From contig NZ_JWJD01000002.1 of NCBI RefSeq assembly GCF_000820505.1, positions 420,702-475,000 of the forward strand: 54,299 nucleotides of DNA, read 5' to 3'. This DNA comes from Geoalkalibacter ferrihydriticus DSM 17813. Its GTDB lineage: Bacteria > Desulfobacterota > Desulfuromonadia > Desulfuromonadales > Geoalkalibacteraceae. Below, in pieces: positions 48,509 to 54,299 of the stretch. Within the stretch, counting starts at the first letter, position 1. Every line of letters begins with the position of its first letter. Under the pieces are notes generated by a model. That model was not told the origin of the DNA, did not search any database, and was given only the letters and a program-made list of their open reading frames with translations. Made by a program: the position numbers and the translations under genes.

Positions 48509-50770
48509 ATGACGACCATGGAAAAACCAGATCAGCAACAGGCCGAGTTTCGCAAACGACGTCGCGAATGGGCCCTCATCCTTCTCTGTCTTCTGCTGGT
48601 TTTTGCCCTCACGCAATATGAGTCACGTCTCCTTGACCTGTCTTCCGGTGTATCCCTGACCAACGGCATTCTGGTGCTGGCCCTGATCAACATCAACCTC
48701 CTGTTGATTCTCCTCTTTTTTTTCCTGGTTTTTCGCAATCTCTTCAAGCTGATTCTGGAACGGCGGCGCGGCGTGCCAGGAGCGCGCATTCGCAGCAAGC
48801 TGGTCGTGGCGTTTGTTGCCCTGTCGCTGGTGCCGACCATGCTGCTTTTTTTTGTTTCGGCAGGCTTTATCACCAACACGATAGAGAACTGGTTCAACAG
48901 TCAGGTCGAGAATTCTTTACAGGAGTCTCTGGAGGTCGCGGAAACTTACTACAAAAACTCGGCATCCAATGCGCTGTACTACGGGGAGCAATTGGCGCGG
49001 ATCATCAAGCGGGACCGCCTCCTCAATGAAACCAACCTGGATCGCCTTACGATCTTCATTCAAGAGAAGCAAAAAGAATATAACCTGGGCATTGTCGAGG
49101 TGTTCTCTTCCACCTTCGAGGAACTCGTAAGAGTCACCAATCCGGATGTCCCCGCCGCCGAGTTCACTGATCCCGGATCTGACGCCATTCGCGAAGCCCT
49201 GCAAGGCAATCGCTTTACCCGCATCACCCCGATCGGCAAGGCCGACCTCATCCGTGGTATCGTGCCCGTCTATTCGAACTGGAACCCCGATGATGTCGTC
49301 GGGGTCGTGGTGGTCAACTACTATGTGCCCCATTCCCTGGTCTCGAAAATGAAGGAGATCAAGGCATCCTTTGAACAGTACAAGGGAACAAAAATGGTCA
49401 AAGGGCGCATTCAGATGGGATACGTCGTCGTGCTGCTGCTCATCGCCCTGGTTATCATTTTTCTCGCAACCTGGTTCGGCTTTCACCTTGCTCGGGGCAT
49501 CACCGTACCCATACAGGAGTTGGCTGTAGCGACCAATCGGGTGGCCCAAGGAGATCTGGATGTTCACATCGATCTCACCAGTGACGATGAGATAGGCACC
49601 TTGGTCGAAGCATTCAACACCATGACGGCCGATTTGCGTAAGGGGCAAAAGAGCCTGCAGGCGGCCAACCGCGAGCTCCAGATTTCCAATCTGGAACTTG
49701 ATCAACGGCGGCGCTACATGGAAATCGTGCTGCGCAACATTACCGGCGGTGTCATAGCCATCGACAAAGGCGGCGATCTCACGACGGTGAACAAGGCGGC
49801 GGAAAAACTGCTCAACATTAAGAACAAAAAAATTCTCGGGAAAAATTTCCGCGAGGTTCTTGACCCGGAATATACCCCCCTGGTCAGAGAAATTTTGCGC
49901 GATTTGCTTGAATCCGGCAAAGATTCGATCAGCAAGCAGGTTACCATTCCAGTCCATGACAGCAAATTGACGCTATTGGTCCATGTCACGACGCTTCGCG
50001 ATGAGAGTGGCGAGTTTATGGGAACGGTCGTCGTCTTTGACGACCTGACCCAACTTATCAAAGCTCAGCGTATGGCCGCTTGGCGCGAAGTTGCGCGCCG
50101 CATCGCCCATGAAATCAAAAACCCTCTTACTCCGATTCAACTATCGGCTCAACGACTGCGCCGCCGCTACCTGGACAGATTCGGCGAGGACGACAAAGTG
50201 TTTGACGAATGCACTGCCATGATTGTTCAACAGGTCGATGAACTGAAAAACCTGGTTAACGAATTTTCCAATTTTGCACGCATGCCGACCAGCCGACCCA
50301 GCCCCAACGACCTCAATCAGATAGTGGCCGAATCCCTGATTTTGTTTCAGGAAGGACATAAAAACATTCGTTTTTCATTTCGACCTGATTCTGAACTCCC
50401 GATTTTCAATCTTGATCGGGACCAAATCAAACGCACTATTATCAATCTGCTCGACAATGCAGTTGGCGCGATAGATCAAGAAGGCAGCATTACCGTTTCC
50501 ACGCACTTCAGCACTGAGCTTCAGATGGCGACCCTGACCGTGGCCGACACCGGCTGTGGAATTGCACCACAAGTCAAGCCGCGCCTTTTCGAGCCGTATT
50601 TTTCGACAAAAAAATCAGGTACAGGCCTTGGCCTAGCCATCGTTTCCTCTATTATTTCCGATCACAATGGCTACATCAGGGTACGCGATAACAGTCCACG
50701 CGGCACCCAATTTATCGTTGAGCTGCCGGTGGGTGAAAGCACCCTCAGCAGTAAATCTTTCACTGCCTGA
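48509..50770 (+). CDS. NtrY-like transmembrane sensor histidine kinase
   Basis: 753 aa. Two N-terminal helices (~20-42, ~48-75) and a third (~92-118), a periplasmic sensor (~120-310), a fourth helix (~312-335), HAMP (~335-390), PAS (~405-515), then HisKA with H534 in AHEIKNPLTPIQL and an HATPase domain (NLLDNAVGAI, ADTGCGIAP, GTGLGLAIV). This is the NtrY layout. It phosphorylates the sigma-54 regulator encoded 15 bases downstream. NtrY responds to nitrogen or redox signals elsewhere; the stimulus here is unknown, and adjacency to lpxC leaves an envelope role open. Confidence 0.93.
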   Translation: MTTMEKPDQQQAEFRKRRREWALILLCLLLVFALTQYESRLLDLSSGVSLTNGILVLALININLLLILLFFFLVFRNLFKLILERRRGVPGARIRSKLVVAFVALSLVPTMLLFFVSAGFITNTIENWFNSQVENSLQESLEVAETYYKNSASNALYYGEQLARIIKRDRLLNETNLDRLTIFIQEKQKEYNLGIVEVFSSTFEELVRVTNPDVPAAEFTDPGSDAIREALQGNRFTRITPIGKADLIRGIVPVYSNWNPDDVVGVVVVNYYVPHSLVSKMKEIKASFEQYKGTKMVKGRIQMGYVVVLLLIALVIIFLATWFGFHLARGITVPIQELAVATNRVAQGDLDVHIDLTSDDEIGTLVEAFNTMTADLRKGQKSLQAANRELQISNLELDQRRRYMEIVLRNITGGVIAIDKGGDLTTVNKAAEKLLNIKNKKILGKNFREVLDPEYTPLVREILRDLLESGKDSISKQVTIPVHDSKLTLLVHVTTLRDESGEFMGTVVVFDDLTQLIKAQRMAAWREVARRIAHEIKNPLTPIQLSAQRLRRRYLDRFGEDDKVFDECTAMIVQQVDELKNLVNEFSNFARMPTSRPSPNDLNQIVAESLILFQEGHKNIRFSFRPDSELPIFNLDRDQIKRTIINLLDNAVGAIDQEGSITVSTHFSTELQMATLTVADTGCGIAPQVKPRLFEPYFSTKKSGTGLGLAIVSSIISDHNGYIRVRDNSPRGTQFIVELPVGESTLSSKSFTA

Positions 50771-50785
50771 CAAAAGACTGAAATT

Positions 50786-52147
50786 ATGAAAACAATTTTG
50801 ATTGTCGACGATGAGACCAATATCCGCCTGAGCCTTGAAGGCATCCTCCTGGATGAGGGTTTCCGCCCGGTGTTTTCCGCAAGCGGTGAGGAGGCTCTTG
50901 ATAAAATTCGCGAAGAAAATCCAGATCTCATGCTTCTCGACATTTGGATGCCCGGAATAGACGGACTGGAAACCCTGCGCAGGGCAAAAGAGCAGTGGCC
51001 GGATCTGCTTGTGGTTATGATGAGCGGCCACGGAACTATTGAAACGGCGGTTAAAGCCTTGAAGTTAGGAGCCTATGACTTTATTGAGAAGCCCCTGGCT
51101 CTGGAAAAAGTCCTTACATGCATTCAGAATGCCCTCAAAATGGGCCAACTCCTCGAAGAAAATCGCTCCCTCAGGGCGCGTTTTGCTAAGGCTGATGAAA
51201 TGATCGGCAACAGTGAAGAGATTAGCACCCTCAAGCAACAGATCTCCATCGCCGCCCCCACCAGCGGTTGGGTACTCATCACCGGGGAAAACGGTACCGG
51301 GAAAGAGCTCGTGGCGCGCGCTATCCACAATTTTTCGCAACGCAGGGATAAACCATTTGTCGAGGTCAACTGTGCCGCCATTCCTGAAGATCTCATCGAG
51401 TCGGAACTCTTCGGCCATGAGAAGGGTTCATTTACCGGCGCTACAGCCTTGCGCAAAGGGAAATTCGATCTTGCCCATGAAGGAACCCTTTTTCTTGATG
51501 AAATTGGGGATATGAGTTTGAAAACTCAAGCAAAGGTGCTGCGCATACTGCAGGAGAGAAAATTCGAACGAGTTGGCGGTAGCCGCACCATTGAGGTGGA
51601 TGTGCGGGTTATTGCGGCAACCAATAAAAATCTCGAGGAGGAAATTTCCCAGGGGAATTTCCGTGAAGACTTATTTTATCGCCTCAACGTTCTCCCCTTT
51701 CACGTCCCCCCTCTGCGCGAACGGAAAGAAGACATCCCAGCGTTGGCCAAGCATTTTCTCGAACATTTCTCACGTCAGGAGAGCCGCGAAATCAAATCCT
51801 TAACCCCGGAAGCTGTGACCGCTTTGAAATATTATTCCTGGCCCGGCAATGTTCGAGAACTGAAAAATTTAATTGAACGTCTGGTGATTATGACTCCCAG
51901 CAATGAAATCACCCCCGCACATCTCCCCGCACATCTCACCAATCGCCAAGATAATGGCAACGTGCGACGCCTCGGCATTGAGGCCAGCAACTTCAGGGAA
52001 GCCAAGGAGGACTTCGAACGGGAGTTTATCATGCAGAAGCTCGAGGAAAACGACTGGAATATTTCGCGCACTGCGGAATTCATCGATTTGGAGCGATCCA
52101 ACCTGCACCGCAAGATCAAATCCTATGGGATTGAGCTGAAAAAATAA
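50786..52147 (+). CDS. Sigma-54-dependent response regulator (NtrX-like)
   Basis: 453 aa. Receiver with D8/D9 and phospho-acceptor D52; AAA+ domain with Walker A GENGTGKE (167-174), sigma-54 contact loop GSFTGA (214-219), and Walker B GTLFLDEIGD (233-242); C-terminal Fis-type helix-turn-helix (~415-450). The loop differs from the usual GAFTGA by Ala-to-Ser; key Phe-Thr are kept, so it should still activate sigma-54 polymerase. Its partner is the upstream kinase. Targets are unknown. Confidence 0.95.
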   Translation: MKTILIVDDETNIRLSLEGILLDEGFRPVFSASGEEALDKIREENPDLMLLDIWMPGIDGLETLRRAKEQWPDLLVVMMSGHGTIETAVKALKLGAYDFIEKPLALEKVLTCIQNALKMGQLLEENRSLRARFAKADEMIGNSEEISTLKQQISIAAPTSGWVLITGENGTGKELVARAIHNFSQRRDKPFVEVNCAAIPEDLIESELFGHEKGSFTGATALRKGKFDLAHEGTLFLDEIGDMSLKTQAKVLRILQERKFERVGGSRTIEVDVRVIAATNKNLEEEISQGNFREDLFYRLNVLPFHVPPLRERKEDIPALAKHFLEHFSRQESREIKSLTPEAVTALKYYSWPGNVRELKNLIERLVIMTPSNEITPAHLPAHLTNRQDNGNVRRLGIEASNFREAKEDFEREFIMQKLEENDWNISRTAEFIDLERSNLHRKIKSYGIELKK

Positions 52148-52217
52148 CCTACGGTGCAAAGGGGAGTTTGTTACTGCTGGCGGGAACTAAAGAGTGACTC
52201 AAGAACCAAAAGACAAA

Positions 52218-52243
52218 AAGCCCACCTCATGCGAGGTGGGCTT
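52218..52243 (-). terminator. Distal terminator of the rRNA operon
   Basis: AAGCCCACCTC (52218-52228), loop ATGC, GAGGTGGGCTT (52233-52243). On minus it is followed by a T-run (52217-52213). It also lies after the NtrX-like gene, but on plus no T-run follows. Confidence 0.88.
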
Positions 52244-52292
52244 CAAATAAAGCTTTCAGAAAACAAAAGATCGTTTTTTTCAGAAAACAAAA

Positions 52293-52311
52293 GCCCCTGG
52301 TAATCAGGGGC
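52293..52311 (-). terminator. Proximal terminator of the rRNA operon
   Basis: GCCCCTG (52293-52299), loop GTAAT, CAGGGGC (52305-52311), with T-rich sequence after it on minus. It is 20 bases from the 3' end of 5S. A 16-base direct repeat (52254-52269 and 52278-52293) lies between the two terminators. Confidence 0.88.
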
Positions 52312-52329
52312 CTTTGCCGTAAAAACATT

Positions 52330-52443
52330 CCGGCGGCGACCTACTTTCCCACACAGTCTCCCGTGCAGTATCATCGGCGCTGTAGGGCTTAACTTCTGTG
52401 TTCGGGATGGGAACAGGTGTGACCCCTACGCTATCGCCACCGA
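52330..52443 (-). rRNA. rrf: 5S ribosomal RNA
   Basis: About 114 bases. On minus the sequence holds the universal 5S segments: CACACCTGTTCCCATCCCGA, then ACAGAAGTTAAGC, and ends in the GGTCGCCGCCGGAA type 3' strand pairing with the 5' GGTGGCGAT region. Ends are placed by the terminal helix and may be off by a few bases. Confidence 0.95.
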
Positions 52444-52526
52444 AAATCGTGTAATCGGTATGCAATTGCTAAGACGATTCTCTTTTTGGATGCATGGGTT
52501 TTTTCTAAAGCGCAATTTTGTATATG

Positions 52527-52564
52527 GAAGAGGCGGGGGATGGGGAAACCATCCCCCGCTCTTC
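52527..52564 (-). other. 23S-5S spacer hairpin, likely processing site
   Basis: GAAGA-G-GCGGGGGATGG (52527-52543, one bulge) pairs with CCATCCCCCGCTCTTC (52549-52564): 16 base pairs with a GGAAA-type loop. Long spacer stems of this kind are typical RNase III sites in rRNA precursors. No tRNA is in the 138-base spacer. Confidence 0.6.
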
Positions 52565-52581
52565 ACGGTAAAAACTTTTTA

Positions 52582-54299
<1,718 letters not shown>

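Noticed and set aside
52444-52581. tRNA gene in the 23S-5S spacer
   Set aside because: No cloverleaf or T-loop sequence is present, only the processing hairpin.

Overview
The window looks like a chromosomal segment of a GC-rich, Gram-negative deltaproteobacterium of the Desulfuromonadales/Geobacterales type (Geobacter, Desulfuromonas or Geoalkalibacter relatives). The evidence is LpxC and BamD (outer membrane), a succinyl-CoA:acetate CoA-transferase of the kind that closes the TCA cycle in Geobacter, an HpnK-type deacetylase, ResB/CcsA cytochrome c maturation, an NtrY/NtrX-like pair, and CIRCE control of rpoH. This assignment is inference; no species can be named from the sequence alone. Nearly all of the window is dense core genome. 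There is no transposase, phage module or CRISPR array.

Layout: 0.4-5.8 kb is an aa3/caa3-type haem-copper oxidase operon (small cytochrome c, haem O synthase, subunit II with a fused cytochrome c, a subunit I+III fusion, a membrane protein). It is followed by a large SLC12-like transporter with a coiled-coil tail. 8.6-12.4 kb (minus) holds a 64-aa protein, a CBS/DRTGG-containing inorganic pyrophosphatase, a DUF3108 protein and a Ca/Na antiporter. An ArsR regulator and an RlmI-like methyltransferase run divergently. 14.1-17.8 kb (minus) is a biotin operon bioW-bioF-bioH-bioC preceded by a good BirA-type operator; it carries two different routes to the pimeloyl group. 17.9-22.4 kb has ccsA-resB, a lone receiver protein, rpoH behind a perfect CIRCE operator, and bamD.

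22.4-31 kb: CoA-transferase with a long leader, hpnK-glycosyltransferase pair, peroxiredoxin and XerC-like recombinase (minus), then lipase-yjbQ-DUF362/ferredoxin (plus) and two small proteins including an NFU scaffold (minus). 31-36 kb: MidA-like methyltransferase, HAD hydrolase and glycerophosphodiesterase (minus), a probable 66-aa membrane protein on plus, glpX, and a cytidylate-kinase-like/BON fusion. 36.3-43.3 kb: yebC-ruvC-ruvA-ruvB, then a HAMP-GGDEF protein whose base-specificity residue is Ser, as in the cGAMP-making 'Hypr' enzymes, a lipoprotein, and a 685-aa protein I do not recognise. 43.3-47.3 kb: queH, DUF2905, patatin, a phasin-like protein, a UbiB-family kinase. 47.4-52.1 kb: lpxC (TTG start) and an NtrY/NtrX-like two-component system. 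52.2-54.3 kb: the 3' end of an rRNA operon on minus (partial 23S, 5S, two terminators).

Most notable items: the Hypr-like GGDEF cassette, the BirA box plus doubled pimeloyl pathway, perfect CIRCE over the rpoH promoter, an SD-overlapping pair of exclusive hairpins before queH, a small intergenic repeat family, and the unrecognised 685-aa protein with a GCAAA tandem repeat at its start.
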